From: Phenylobacterium sp.
GTDB taxonomy: Bacteria > Pseudomonadota > Alphaproteobacteria > Caulobacterales > Caulobacteraceae
DNA length: 48,018 bases
NCBI RefSeq assembly: GCF_030693405.1
Contig: NZ_JAUYAW010000025.1
Span: forward strand, 1 to 48,018
Direction: 5' to 3'
In this document: piece by piece, positions 8,305 to 16,415 of the stretch
How the letters are laid out: each line of letters begins with the position of its first letter
Numbering within the stretch: position 1 is the stretch's first letter
The notes under the pieces: model-generated
What the model was told of the DNA's origin: nothing
Seen by the model: the letters and a program-made list of their open reading frames with translations, nothing else
Databases searched by the model: none
Translations under genes and position numbers: made by a program

Positions 8305-11118
8305 TCAGTACTCGAAGCGCACGCCCAGCCGGAACACGCGGCCGAGGATGTCGTAGACGCCCTGGCTGGTGGACGGGTTGCCATAGGCGGTCCCGGCCGG
8401 TCCGTAGGCGACGATCTCGGGGTCGCGGTTGAACAGGTTGGAGATGCTGACGAAGGCCTCGGTCTTCTGCAGCAGCTTCAGGTCGTAGGTCATCGCCAGG
8501 TCGACATAGAAGGCGCCGTCGATCTTGTTGTTGTTGATCGTGCGGTTGGCGATGGTCGAGGCCGGGCAGCCGGTGGTGCACTCGATGAAGGCGTTGTCAT
8601 AGGTGCTTTCGCTGACGCCGCGGCCGGTCAGCTGGATGGTCCAGGGATCGGCCGTATAGGTGGCCGTGGCCCGGTAGATGAACTCCGGCAGGGTGATCGA
8701 ACCGGCCGTGTCGGTCGGAACGTCGATGCCGTTGTCCTCATAGTTTTCCAGGTAGTAGGTGCCCACCGCCCGCAGGGCCATGGCGCCGGGGCCAAGGTCG
8801 AAGCGGTAGGAGGCCTCAAGGTCGACCCCGCGGGACTTCTGGACCGCGAAGTTGAAGGGGCTCACCGACACCTGGCTGATCTGGTTGCCCGACCGGGTGA
8901 TCGCCGCGCAATAGGTCTGGTTGCCCTGGAAGCAGCGGTCGACGATGGTCGCGGCGGTCACCGAGCCGATGGCGCCTTCAATCTGGATATCGAAATAGTC
9001 GATGGCGGCGGCGAAGCCGGGGAGGAAGCTGGGCTGGATGACGACGCCCACGCCCCAGGTGTCGGCCAGTTCGGGGTCCAGGTTCAGATTGCCGGTGGTC
9101 AGCTCCAGGAACTGGGTGGCCTGGTTGTTGTTGAACGGGTCCAGCAGGGTGTTGGTGCGGCTGGTGCCGGCGGCGAACAGCTCATTAAGGTTCGGCGCCC
9201 GGATGTCCCGCGAGCGGGTGATGCGGAAGCGCAGGTCGGGGATCGGCGAGTAGACTGCCCCCACCTTCCACGTCGTGACATAGCCCGAGGTGCTGTAGTC
9301 GGTGCCGCGGATGGCCGTGTTCAGATCGAAGCCCTCGGCCAGGGGGATGACCGCTTCGACATAGGCTTCCGTCACCGTGTAGGAGCCGAAGGTCGGGCGA
9401 TAGTTACCCACGAACCAGCCCGACTGGAACTCGGTGGGCACGAAGCCGGACACCTCTTCCTTCCGGTGCTCGATACCTGCGGCCATGGAGACCGGACCCG
9501 CCCAGGTGGAGAAGGGGTCGCCGGAGATGTTGGCGGCCGCGACCTGCTGGGTGAAGAACTGCTCCCGCTGCGGGTTGCCCAGGATGTAGTCCAGGGCGGC
9601 CTGGGAATTGACGCCGATGCCCATCCGGTTGAACGGCACGCAGCCATTGGTCGGGTTGGTCAGGGTCGAGCGGCAGACGATCTGGCCATTGGGGGCGAAG
9701 ACCGCGTCCTGGGCCAGAGCCAGGCGGGCGTTGTTGGTGATGTCCCGGGCGATCTCGAGGGTCTCGGTCTCGCCGCGCTGATAATAGGCGTCCCAGCGCC
9801 AGGCGCGATCAAAGGCGGTGAAGTCGCCCTCAGCGCCGACGACATAACGGGTGACCGTCCGCTCATTGTCGGTCTTGCGGATCGGCAGGTCGGCGTTGGT
9901 GGTCCCGAGGCTGAAGCTTGCGATGTTCAGGGCGGCCAGCTGCTGGCGGATATTGGCCGGCAGGAAGGCGTTGTCCGACCGGATGGTGACATTGCCTTGA
10001 TTGAACTGGACGCCGGTCCAGCCCAGGGAGGCGTGAGTGTTGTAGGACGCCTGGGCGAACACCTCGATATTGTCGGTGATGTCATAGCTGACCCGGGCGA
10101 AGATCCCCTTGCGGCGGTCGTCGGCGTTCAGGGACTGCTTGTCGTTCACCTGGACCGCGCGCCAGTCGCCGCCGATCATCCACGGATCGCGGGTGACGCC
10201 GTAGGCCTGCTGGCCCACCACGCCGCCAACCCCGAAGGTGGTGCCGCGCAGGGGAGTATTGACGATGATGCCGCCCGGGCTGGCGTTGGACAGGCCCGCC
10301 CCGCTGGTGACCAGACGCTCGGGCTGGCCGTTGCCGGGGACATAGGCCGGGTTGGTGATGATGTACCAGCCGTCGTTGTTCCAGTCCCGCGGCACCCCGT
10401 AGATGCCCTCGCGGTCGGCGATCTCGCCATTGAGCAGCAGCTGGCCGCGGCCGCCGGCGAAGGCGGTCCCATAGGTCAGGTTGACCCGATACTGGTCATC
10501 GTCGCCATAGGTGGTCTGGCCGCCCTCGATGGAGCCCTTGAAGCCCTGGTAGTTGGTGTCGAGGATGAAGTTGACCACGCCGCTCACGGCGTCGGAGCCA
10601 TAGGCCGCCGAGGCGCCGCCGGTGACGATCTGCACGCCGCTGATCAGCCCCTGCGGGAAGGTGTTGACGTCCACCGCGCCGGTGATGGTCGAGCCCACCG
10701 ACCGCTGACCGTTCAGCAGCACCAGGGTCCGGGTGCCCCCCAGGCCGCGAAGGTTCAGCGCGTTCACGCCCGACGTGCCGGCGCTGATCGAGGCGTTGGA
10801 GGTCTGCGGCGTGGCGCTGCCGACGATGGAGGGGATGTCGTTGACGAAGTCGGCGACGTTGGAGGGGGCCGCGGCCAGGATTTCGGTCTCGCTGATTACG
10901 GTGAGCGGGGTCGGCGCCTGATAGCCGTCACGGACGACCCGGGTGCCGGTGACCACCACTTCTTCGACGCTGGCCGGGGCCGTCTGGGCCTGGGCCGAGC
11001 CGGCCGCCGCAGCTCCGATCACCAGGGCGATCAGCGACGCCCCGCTGGCCAGGCCCAATTTTTGAGCAGATTTCCAGCCCTGAGTCTGCGCAACGCGCAT
11101 TTGAACATTTCTTGACAT
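8305..11118 (-). CDS. TonB-dependent outer-membrane receptor
   Basis: A 937-residue receptor. The start at 11118 is preceded by GAGGGGG at good spacing. Longer in-frame extensions reach 11283 but run through the promoter region. The signal peptide ends at AQA-QTAP. A TonB-box-like segment (VEEVVVTGTRV) follows, then a plug domain with VADFVNDIPSIVG and LNLRGLGGTRTLVLLNGQR. The long 22-strand-type barrel ends in the typical aromatic C-terminus (RLGVRFEY). This layout is that of the large alphaproteobacterial TonB receptors that import peptides, sugars or other small organics rather than classic siderophore receptors, but the ligand cannot be read from sequence. It is cotranscribed with the amidohydrolase at 6544 and divergent from a close paralog of it. 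Confidence 0.93.
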   Translation of the reverse strand: MSRNVQMRVAQTQGWKSAQKLGLASGASLIALVIGAAAAGSAQAQTAPASVEEVVVTGTRVVRDGYQAPTPLTVISETEILAAAPSNVADFVNDIPSIVGSATPQTSNASISAGTSGVNALNLRGLGGTRTLVLLNGQRSVGSTITGAVDVNTFPQGLISGVQIVTGGASAAYGSDAVSGVVNFILDTNYQGFKGSIEGGQTTYGDDDQYRVNLTYGTAFAGGRGQLLLNGEIADREGIYGVPRDWNNDGWYIITNPAYVPGNGQPERLVTSGAGLSNASPGGIIVNTPLRGTTFGVGGVVGQQAYGVTRDPWMIGGDWRAVQVNDKQSLNADDRRKGIFARVSYDITDNIEVFAQASYNTHASLGWTGVQFNQGNVTIRSDNAFLPANIRQQLAALNIASFSLGTTNADLPIRKTDNERTVTRYVVGAEGDFTAFDRAWRWDAYYQRGETETLEIARDITNNARLALAQDAVFAPNGQIVCRSTLTNPTNGCVPFNRMGIGVNSQAALDYILGNPQREQFFTQQVAAANISGDPFSTWAGPVSMAAGIEHRKEEVSGFVPTEFQSGWFVGNYRPTFGSYTVTEAYVEAVIPLAEGFDLNTAIRGTDYSTSGYVTTWKVGAVYSPIPDLRFRITRSRDIRAPNLNELFAAGTSRTNTLLDPFNNNQATQFLELTTGNLNLDPELADTWGVGVVIQPSFLPGFAAAIDYFDIQIEGAIGSVTAATIVDRCFQGNQTYCAAITRSGNQISQVSVSPFNFAVQKSRGVDLEASYRFDLGPGAMALRAVGTYYLENYEDNGIDVPTDTAGSITLPEFIYRATATYTADPWTIQLTGRGVSESTYDNAFIECTTGCPASTIANRTINNNKIDGAFYVDLAMTYDLKLLQKTEAFVSISNLFNRDPEIVAYGPAGTAYGNPSTSQGVYDILGRVFRLGVRFEY

Positions 11119-11222
11119 GACTAGCCCCCTCGGAATTGACGATAAGCAGATTGTTCTTTTCGCGACCCGGTTTATTATGCATCCCCGGCATAGCGACGAT
11201 CTGCGTTCGTATTCGATATGAG

Positions 11223-11249
11223 GTTGTCGGCCCCCTGCGCGGGTGTCAA
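11223..11249 (-). promoter_or_regulatory. candidate promoter of the receptor operon
   Basis: On the minus strand TTGACAC (11249-11243) is followed after 11 bases by GCCGACAA, a weak match to the GCTANAWC -10 element of Caulobacter sigma-73 promoters. It lies exactly 9 bases downstream of the 18-base element at 11259-11276, and the same arrangement occurs on the opposite side of the gap. Transcription would leave a leader of about 95-100 bases. Confidence 0.5.
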
Positions 11250-11258
11250 CGCCGGCTC

Positions 11259-11276
11259 CCCTTCGGAATATTGCGC
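11259..11276 (-). promoter_or_regulatory. 18-base regulatory element, copy facing the receptor
   Basis: Read on the minus strand this is GCGCAATATTCCGAAGGG. It matches 17 of 18 bases of the copy at 11503-11520 in inverted orientation. Its AATATT core is palindromic. It sits 9 bases upstream of the TTGACAC box, as expected of an activator or operator site. The binding protein is unknown, and no regulator gene lies in the cluster. Confidence 0.6.
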
Positions 11277-11502
11277 GGCCCATAACCCTCAGTCATGGGT
11301 GGAGACGCCCGGATGACCCGCGACACTGCGTTGCGCCTTACGCCGCCTCGGTTTCGACACCTTCCGATTTCGCGGAGTCGCCCGCCCCTGGGGGGCCATA
11401 TAGCCTCGCCCTGGGACCGCGCGGGGGCTGAATGCGGGGCCGGCTGCGGGTCAGGGCGCCGGCGACGCCGGACCTGGCCGCCATGTCGTCAGGCTATTGA
11501 TG
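11277..11502. other. central part of the divergent intergenic region
   Basis: These 226 bases separate the two mirrored regulatory elements. Open frames here (for example 11295-11636 on the plus strand) overlap the promoter of the plus-strand amidohydrolase and show no recognisable protein, so no gene is called. The sequence is GC-rich with short inverted repeats such as GGCGACGCCGG. Nothing further is supported. Confidence 0.4.
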
Positions 11503-11520
11503 GCGCAATATTCGGAAGGG
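11503..11520 (+). promoter_or_regulatory. 18-base regulatory element, copy facing amidohydrolase 2
   Basis: GCGCAATATTCGGAAGGG, a 17/18 match to the minus-strand copy at 11259-11276. It ends 9 bases before TTGACAC at 11530. The identical spacing on both sides argues for a shared DNA-binding regulator. Confidence 0.6.
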
Positions 11521-11529
11521 CTATCTTGA

Positions 11530-11556
11530 TTGACACTAGAGTCAGCCCGCTGACAC
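11530..11556 (+). promoter_or_regulatory. candidate promoter of amidohydrolase 2
   Basis: TTGACAC (11530-11536) is separated by 12 bases from GCTGACAC (11549-11556). This resembles the Caulobacter sigma-73 consensus (TTGACGS, 10-14 bases, GCTANAWC), with 6 of 8 matches in the -10 element. The resulting leader would be roughly 125 bases. Confidence 0.5.
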
Positions 11557-11687
11557 GCTGCGAACACTTCGGGGACGGACGTTCGTCCTTGTTGCGATGG
11601 CGCGAGAAGATTCGTGCATGCCCGATGTCAATATAGCGCCGCAGCGTGCGGTGACTGGCGCGGGCCGGCGAACCTGGACGAGGATCG

Positions 11688-13298
11688 ATGATGACGACCA
11701 AGCCCCAATCCCTTCGCCGCCGGCTGATGGCGGCCGGCCTCGCCGTCGGGCTCCTGTCGGCGGGCGGTTCGCTCGCCCAGGCCCAGGACTATGACGTCCT
11801 GATCCGCGGCGGCCTGCTGTTCGACGGCACGGGCGCGGAGGGCCGCGTGGCCGACGTGGCCATCAAGGGCGACCGGATCGTCGAGGTGGGCGAGATTGCG
11901 GCGAGCGCGACGGCCGCCACCGTGGTCGACGCCTCGGGCAAGTACGTCTCTCCGGGCTTCATCGACACCCATTCCCACGCCGCCCCCGGCATCGAGACTC
12001 CGGAACTGGCGCCGGCCATCTCGGTCCTCACCCAGGGGATCACCACGGCGATGATCAATCCGGACGGCGGCGGCCCAGCTGACCTGCGCCCACAGGTGGC
12101 GGCCATCGAGGCGAACAAGCCGGGCGTCAACGTCATCCCGATGATCGGCCACAATGGGGTTCGCCGCGAGGTGATGGGCCTTGAGAACCGTAAGCCCACG
12201 GCCGCGGAGCTTGCGGAAATGCAGGGCCTGGTGCGCGAGGCCATGACCTTTGGCGCGCTCGGCATGTCCAGCGGTCCCTTCTATGTGCCGGGCAAGTACT
12301 CCGACACGTCCGAGATCGCCGCCCTAGCCAAGGTGGCCGCGGAGTTTCCGAACGCCTTTCACACCAGCCATATCCGCGATGAGTCCAGCTATGACATCGG
12401 CGTGCTGGCCTCGGTGGCCGAACTGATCGAGGTCTCCCGCCAGACCGGGATCACCGGCGTGGTCAGCCATATGAAGATGCTGGGCCCCACGGTGTGGGGT
12501 CTGTCGGACGATGCGGTGGAGATGATCGAGGCCGCCCGGGCCGAGGGCCTGTCCATCTGGGCCGACCAGTATCCGTATGCCGCCTCCAGCACCGGCCTCT
12601 CGGCGGCCCTGATCCCCGGCTGGGCGCAGGAGGGCGGGCAGGACGCCCTGTCCAAGCGCCTGCAGAACCCCGAGCAGCGGGCCCTGATCCGCGAGGGCAT
12701 GGTCGAGAATCTGGCCCGCCGGGCCGGCGCCAACGCCATCATGATCTCGAGCTACAGCGCCGATCCGTCCCTGGAGGGGATGCGCCTGGACGAGATCGCG
12801 CGGCGCAACCTGAAGGACCCGCTGGACACCGCTATCGACCTGCTGATCAAGGGCGGGGCCGGTATCGTCTCGTTCAACATGAATGAGGAAGACCTGGAGC
12901 TGTTGATGAAGCAGCCCTGGATGATGACCTCGTCCGATGGCGCCCTGGTGACCTTTGGCGAGGGGGCTGAGCATCCCCGCGCCTATGGCGCCTATCCCCG
13001 CAAGCTGCGGCGCTATGTGCTTGACCGGAACGTGATCAGCATGGCCCAGGCGATCCACTCGTCGAGCGGCCTGCCGGCGCAGGTGTTCGCCATCCCCGAT
13101 CGCGGGCTGATCAAGCCTGGCTACTACGCCGATGTGCTGGTCTTCGATCCGGAGACGGTGCGCGACGTGGCCACCTATCCCAAGCCGCACGCCTATTCGG
13201 AAGGCATGACCTACGTCTTCGTCAACGGCAAGGCGGCCCTGGCGCAAGGCGAAGTGACCGCCGAACGCGCCGGCCGGGTGATCCTGCGCGGCCGCTAG
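11688..13298 (+). CDS. exported D-aminoacylase-like amidohydrolase (paralog 2)
   Basis: A 536-residue amidohydrolase, collinear with and highly similar to the one at 6544-8169. Shared blocks include VMGLENRKPT, SHIRDESSYD and IWADQYPYAAS. The ATG at 11688 has GAGGA upstream, and the next codon is also ATG. The signal sequence SLRRRLMAAGLAVGLL has consecutive arginines and may use the Tat route, with cleavage near AQA-QDY. Metal-ligand positions are H95/H97 (FIDTHSH), the SHIRDE and SHMKML histidines, and the Asp of TSSDGA. The bridging position normally held by Cys is D126 in NPDGGG. It starts the plus-strand arm of the divergent cluster and is followed by a third family member. The duplication suggests related but distinct substrates or dosage, which is inference. 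Confidence 0.86.
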   Translation: MMTTKPQSLRRRLMAAGLAVGLLSAGGSLAQAQDYDVLIRGGLLFDGTGAEGRVADVAIKGDRIVEVGEIAASATAATVVDASGKYVSPGFIDTHSHAAPGIETPELAPAISVLTQGITTAMINPDGGGPADLRPQVAAIEANKPGVNVIPMIGHNGVRREVMGLENRKPTAAELAEMQGLVREAMTFGALGMSSGPFYVPGKYSDTSEIAALAKVAAEFPNAFHTSHIRDESSYDIGVLASVAELIEVSRQTGITGVVSHMKMLGPTVWGLSDDAVEMIEAARAEGLSIWADQYPYAASSTGLSAALIPGWAQEGGQDALSKRLQNPEQRALIREGMVENLARRAGANAIMISSYSADPSLEGMRLDEIARRNLKDPLDTAIDLLIKGGAGIVSFNMNEEDLELLMKQPWMMTSSDGALVTFGEGAEHPRAYGAYPRKLRRYVLDRNVISMAQAIHSSSGLPAQVFAIPDRGLIKPGYYADVLVFDPETVRDVATYPKPHAYSEGMTYVFVNGKAALAQGEVTAERAGRVILRGR

Positions 13299-13315
13299 CC
13301 GCGCCGGCCAGGGCT

Positions 13316-13342
13316 GGCGCCGTCTCCCCCACAGGCGGCGCC
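13316..13342 (+). other. intercistronic hairpin
   Basis: GGCGCCG (13316-13322) and CGGCGCC (13336-13342) can form a 7-base-pair stem between the second and third amidohydrolase genes. No T-tract follows. It may stabilise or partly terminate the transcript. Confidence 0.35.
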
Positions 13343-13386
13343 GGTCCGAACCTTCTTCGACACCCCTTCAGTCCAGGAGCCCGCCG

Positions 13387-15021
13387 ATGCGCCGCGCGAC
13401 CTTGAGATCCCTGCTGCTCGCCACTGCCCTGATGGGGGCGGGCGGCGTCCAGGCCGCCGAGTTCGACCTGGTGATCCTGGGCGGGCAGGTGGTGGATGGC
13501 ACAGGCAAGCCTGCCTATCGCGCCGTCGTGGCCATCAAGGGCGACCGGATCGTGAAGATCGCCCCGGACGGGCTCAAGGCCGAGGATGGCGACGCTGCCC
13601 TCGACGCCCGCGGCCTGATCGTGGCGCCCGGTTTCATCGACAACCATGCCCACATCGCCGACAACATCCACGAGTTTCCCCTGGCCGAGAACTTCGTCCG
13701 CCAGGGCATAACCAGCATCATCGCCAGCCTGCACAGCGGGCCGCAGCCCTATCCGCTCAAGCCCTATCTGGAGGCCCTGAAGGTCGCCCCCAATGTCGGC
13801 TTCTTCGCCGGCCACAGCTTCGCCCGCACCCAGGTGCTGGGCATGGCCAACCGGGCGCCGGACGCTGCCGAGCTGGCGCGGATGCAGAAGATCATCGCCG
13901 ACACCATGGCCGATGGGGCCCTGGGGATGTCCACGGGCCTCGTCTATGTGCCGGCCAACTACGCCCGGCCCGAAGAGGTCATCGCCATGGCCAAGGTCGC
14001 CGCCTGCTGGGGCGGGATCTATGTCTCGCACATGCGTGATGAAGGCGCCGGCGTGCTGGACTCCGTGGCCGAGGTGATCGACGTCGCCGAACAGGCCGGG
14101 CTGCCGGGCCAGATCAACCACCACAAGGCCATGGGCTCCACCCAGTGGGGTTGGAGCGTCAAGACCCTGGCCATGATCGACGCGGCCCGCGCCCGGGGCC
14201 TCGACATCACCCACGACCTCTATCCCTATGCGGCCTCCAGCTCCTCCTCGGCGGTGATGTTCCCCGCCTGGGCCCTGGCCGGCGGCCCAGACGGCTTCAA
14301 GGCGCGGATGGAGGATCCGGAGGTCCGGGCCAGGGTCGAGGCCGAGATGATGCGGATCCTGATGGTCCAGCGGGGCGGGGCCGACCTGACGCGCCTGCAG
14401 TTCCGCAGCCTCGCCGCCGACCCCGCTTATAACGGCAAGACCCTGGCCGATCTGGCCAGAGATCGCGGGCTGGCGGGTACGCCGGAGGACGCGATCCAGC
14501 TGCTGATCGAGCTGCAGCTCAAGGGCGGGTTTACGGCCATCTATCACGTGATGGACGAGGCCGATGTGGTGCGCATCCTGCAGCACCCGCTGGCCATGAT
14601 CGAGACCGATGGCGACCCGGTGGGCTTCGGCGACGGCTTCCCGCATCCGCGCACCTATGGCGCCTTTCCCCGGGTGCTGGCCCGCTATGTTCGCGAGCAG
14701 AAGGTCATCACCCTGGAGGACGCCGTGCGCCGCATGACCTCGCTCGCCGCCGACCAGATCGGCCAGACGGAGCGCGGGCGCCTGGCCGAGGGGATGTTCG
14801 CCGACATCACCGTCTTCGACGCCGAGACCATCGCCGACAAGGCCACCTTCGATGAGCCGCACCAGTACGCCGTCGGCATCCGACATGTGGTCATCAACGG
14901 CGCGCCCGTGATCCGCTCAGGCGCCCTGACCGGCGCCATGCCCGGCCGGCCGCTGCTGGGGCCTGCGCGTCCGAACGCCGTGCGGCCCGATCCGACGACG
15001 CCGGGGTGTCCAACCTCCTAG
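13387..15021 (+). CDS. exported D-aminoacylase-like amidohydrolase (divergent paralog 3)
   Basis: A 544-residue member of the same amidohydrolase family, much less similar to the other two. The ATG at 13387 has AGGAG upstream. A Sec-type signal peptide ends near VQA-AEF. Candidate metal ligands are H87/H89 (FIDNHAH), H215 (VSHMRDEG), H245 (QINHHKAM) and D408 (IETDGD). The position of the bridging Cys of D-aminoacylase is H116 (ASLHSGP). Only 88 bases separate it from the preceding gene on the same strand, so the two are probably cotranscribed. The substrate is unknown, and the different bridging residue and active-site loops suggest a different amide. Its stop shares a CTAG with the convergent RHH gene. 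Confidence 0.83.
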   Translation: MRRATLRSLLLATALMGAGGVQAAEFDLVILGGQVVDGTGKPAYRAVVAIKGDRIVKIAPDGLKAEDGDAALDARGLIVAPGFIDNHAHIADNIHEFPLAENFVRQGITSIIASLHSGPQPYPLKPYLEALKVAPNVGFFAGHSFARTQVLGMANRAPDAAELARMQKIIADTMADGALGMSTGLVYVPANYARPEEVIAMAKVAACWGGIYVSHMRDEGAGVLDSVAEVIDVAEQAGLPGQINHHKAMGSTQWGWSVKTLAMIDAARARGLDITHDLYPYAASSSSSAVMFPAWALAGGPDGFKARMEDPEVRARVEAEMMRILMVQRGGADLTRLQFRSLAADPAYNGKTLADLARDRGLAGTPEDAIQLLIELQLKGGFTAIYHVMDEADVVRILQHPLAMIETDGDPVGFGDGFPHPRTYGAFPRVLARYVREQKVITLEDAVRRMTSLAADQIGQTERGRLAEGMFADITVFDAETIADKATFDEPHQYAVGIRHVVINGAPVIRSGALTGAMPGRPLLGPARPNAVRPDPTTPGCPTS

Positions 15022-15239
15022 GGACGCTGCTGCGCGATCAGGTGATCCAGCACGGCCAGGCGGCAGGATGAGGCCAGGCCCTGGTCGCCGCGGGCCAGGT
15101 CGATCTCGGTGACCAGGGCGGACAGGCTGAGGCCGCGATCTGAGGCCAGGTCCTCCAGGGCCGCCCAGAAGGCGGGCTCCAGCGCCACGGAGGTGGCGTG
15201 GCCGGCCAGCAGGATTGATCGCTTCTTCAGGCGCGCCAT
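15018..15239 (-). CDS. ribbon-helix-helix domain protein
   Basis: A 73-residue basic protein started at ATG 15239 (MARLKKRSI). The pattern fits the RHH_4 type: a beta strand (KRSILLAGHATSVAL), helix A (PAFWAALEDLASDRG) and helix B (SLSALVTEIDLARG). Members are small DNA-binding or regulatory proteins common in alphaproteobacteria, and the target is unknown. It is convergent with the third amidohydrolase, overlapping it by 4 bases at the stops, and divergent from the coq4-like gene. A role in regulating the amidohydrolase cluster is possible but has no support beyond proximity. Confidence 0.75.
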   Translation of the reverse strand: MARLKKRSILLAGHATSVALEPAFWAALEDLASDRGLSLSALVTEIDLARGDQGLASSCRLAVLDHLIAQQRP

Positions 15240-15339
15240 GGTCCTTTCTTGCGCACGGGAAACGCCGCGGCAAGGTTCGCAGGGCATTGATTGAGCCTGA
15301 CGCCCGCGTCATCTTTGCCGCCTGCGACGGGAGACGACC

Positions 15340-16110
15340 ATGAGCCTCGCCACCGACAGCTACGCCCCGCATACCGCCCGGGCGCCCGCGGCCCAGCGGC
15401 TGCCCAAGCCCCGCCTGCAATGGGGTGCGGCCCTGAAGGCGCTCCGCCGGCTGCTGGCGGACAAGGAAGACACGGTCCAGGTCTTCGAGATCATGCGCGC
15501 CCTGAACGGCGGCGCCTCGGCCTGGGGCTATCAGCGCCTGCTGGAGACCCCGCAGGGCGGCCGCATCGCCTATGAGCGCGTGGAGCTGGAGGCCCGACTG
15601 ATGGACGACGCCTGGCTCGACAGCCTCCCGCAGGGCTCCGTCGGTCACGCCTATCGCGACTTCATCCGCAGCGAGCAGCTGTCGGCCGAGGGTCTGGCGC
15701 AGATCAGCCGCCAGGGCGCTAAGCCGATCGAGGTCATGCATCCCTATGCCTGGTTTGGCCGCCGCACCCGCGATGTCCACGACATCTGGCACGTGCTCAG
15801 CGGCTATCACCGCGACGGTCTGGGGGAGGGGTGCCTGGTGGCCTTTTCCTATGCCCAGACCCGCGGCCTGGGCTGGGCGCTGATCGCGGTGGGCGGCGCC
15901 TTGCGGGGCCGCAACGCCAAGCACCCCTACGCCAGAGCGATCTGGCAGGGCTATCAGCGGGGCAAGGCGGCCGCCTGGCTGCTGGGCGAGGACTACGAGG
16001 CCCTGATGGCCGAGCCCCTGGACGCCGCCCGGCGACGGCTGAACATCACCCCGCCCACCATCTATGACGCCATTCCTCCCGAAGCGCGGGATGAGGCGCC
16101 GAAGACCTAG
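15340..16110 (+). CDS. Coq4-family ubiquinone biosynthesis protein
   Basis: A 256-residue protein with the Coq4 hallmark HDxxH(x11)E: H147, D148, H151 and E163 in VHDIWHVLSGYHRDGLGEG. This motif binds a metal ion in the family. It also has the surrounding Coq4 blocks HPYAWFGRRTRDVHDIWH and AIWQGYQRGK. Coq4 supports coenzyme Q assembly; recent work on eukaryotic COQ4 points to oxidative decarboxylation of the ring precursor. No other ubiquinone gene is nearby. The start has GGGAGACGACC upstream. The stop forms a CTAG overlap with the convergent DUF4169 gene. Confidence 0.9.
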   Translation: MSLATDSYAPHTARAPAAQRLPKPRLQWGAALKALRRLLADKEDTVQVFEIMRALNGGASAWGYQRLLETPQGGRIAYERVELEARLMDDAWLDSLPQGSVGHAYRDFIRSEQLSAEGLAQISRQGAKPIEVMHPYAWFGRRTRDVHDIWHVLSGYHRDGLGEGCLVAFSYAQTRGLGWALIAVGGALRGRNAKHPYARAIWQGYQRGKAAAWLLGEDYEALMAEPLDAARRRLNITPPTIYDAIPPEARDEAPKT

Positions 16111-16286
16111 TCGTCGTCGCGACGGGCCTGGTCGAGCTTGCGGCGCTGGCGCTCGGCCTCCAGCTGTTCGGCCAGGGTCTGGCCCTTGGTGCGGCCGTGA
16201 CTCGCCCGGTTGACCTTGGCCTGGTCGCCGGCCGCGGCCTTGGCGCGGGCCTTGCGAACCTTGTTCAGATTGACGATCTCGCCCAT
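16107..16286 (-). CDS. DUF4169 family small protein
   Basis: A 59-residue, highly charged protein starting MGEIVNLNKVRKARAKA and ending in Arg/Asp-rich sequence. The start motif GEIVNLNKVRKA is typical of DUF4169, a small family of unknown function widespread in alphaproteobacteria. It is probably soluble and partly helical or disordered. It overlaps the coq4-like stop by 4 bases. An ATG 18 bases further upstream (MERVPMGEIV) is a less likely start. Confidence 0.8.
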   Translation of the reverse strand: MGEIVNLNKVRKARAKAAAGDQAKVNRASHGRTKGQTLAEQLEAERQRRKLDQARRDDD

Positions 16287-16415
16287 GGGAACCCTTTCCA
16301 TCGGTGGGTGAAATCCTGCGCCAGTCGCCGGCTCCGGGCAAGCGGGACCAGGGCGCCGTTCTCGACAGTCCCGGACGAATAGGGCAGTCAGAAGGGGTGT
16401 AGCGAGGGGGCCGAT

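Noticed and set aside
8155..11115. A 986-codon open frame on the plus strand antisense to the TonB receptor
   Set aside because: High GC at third positions removes stops from the opposite frame. The translation is a low-complexity mix of Gly, Asp, Val and His with no family resemblance, while the minus strand encodes a clear receptor.
11295..11636. A 113-codon plus-strand frame in the divergent intergenic region
   Set aside because: It overlaps the regulatory element and promoter of amidohydrolase 2, has no ribosome site or family features, and is not needed to explain the gap.
6544..15021. Lasso-peptide or siderophore gene cluster
   Set aside because: A TonB receptor with hydrolases recalls lasso-peptide isopeptidase loci, but no precursor, cyclase, protease, FecI/FecR or isopeptidase fold is present. 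The enzymes are amidohydrolase-superfamily members.
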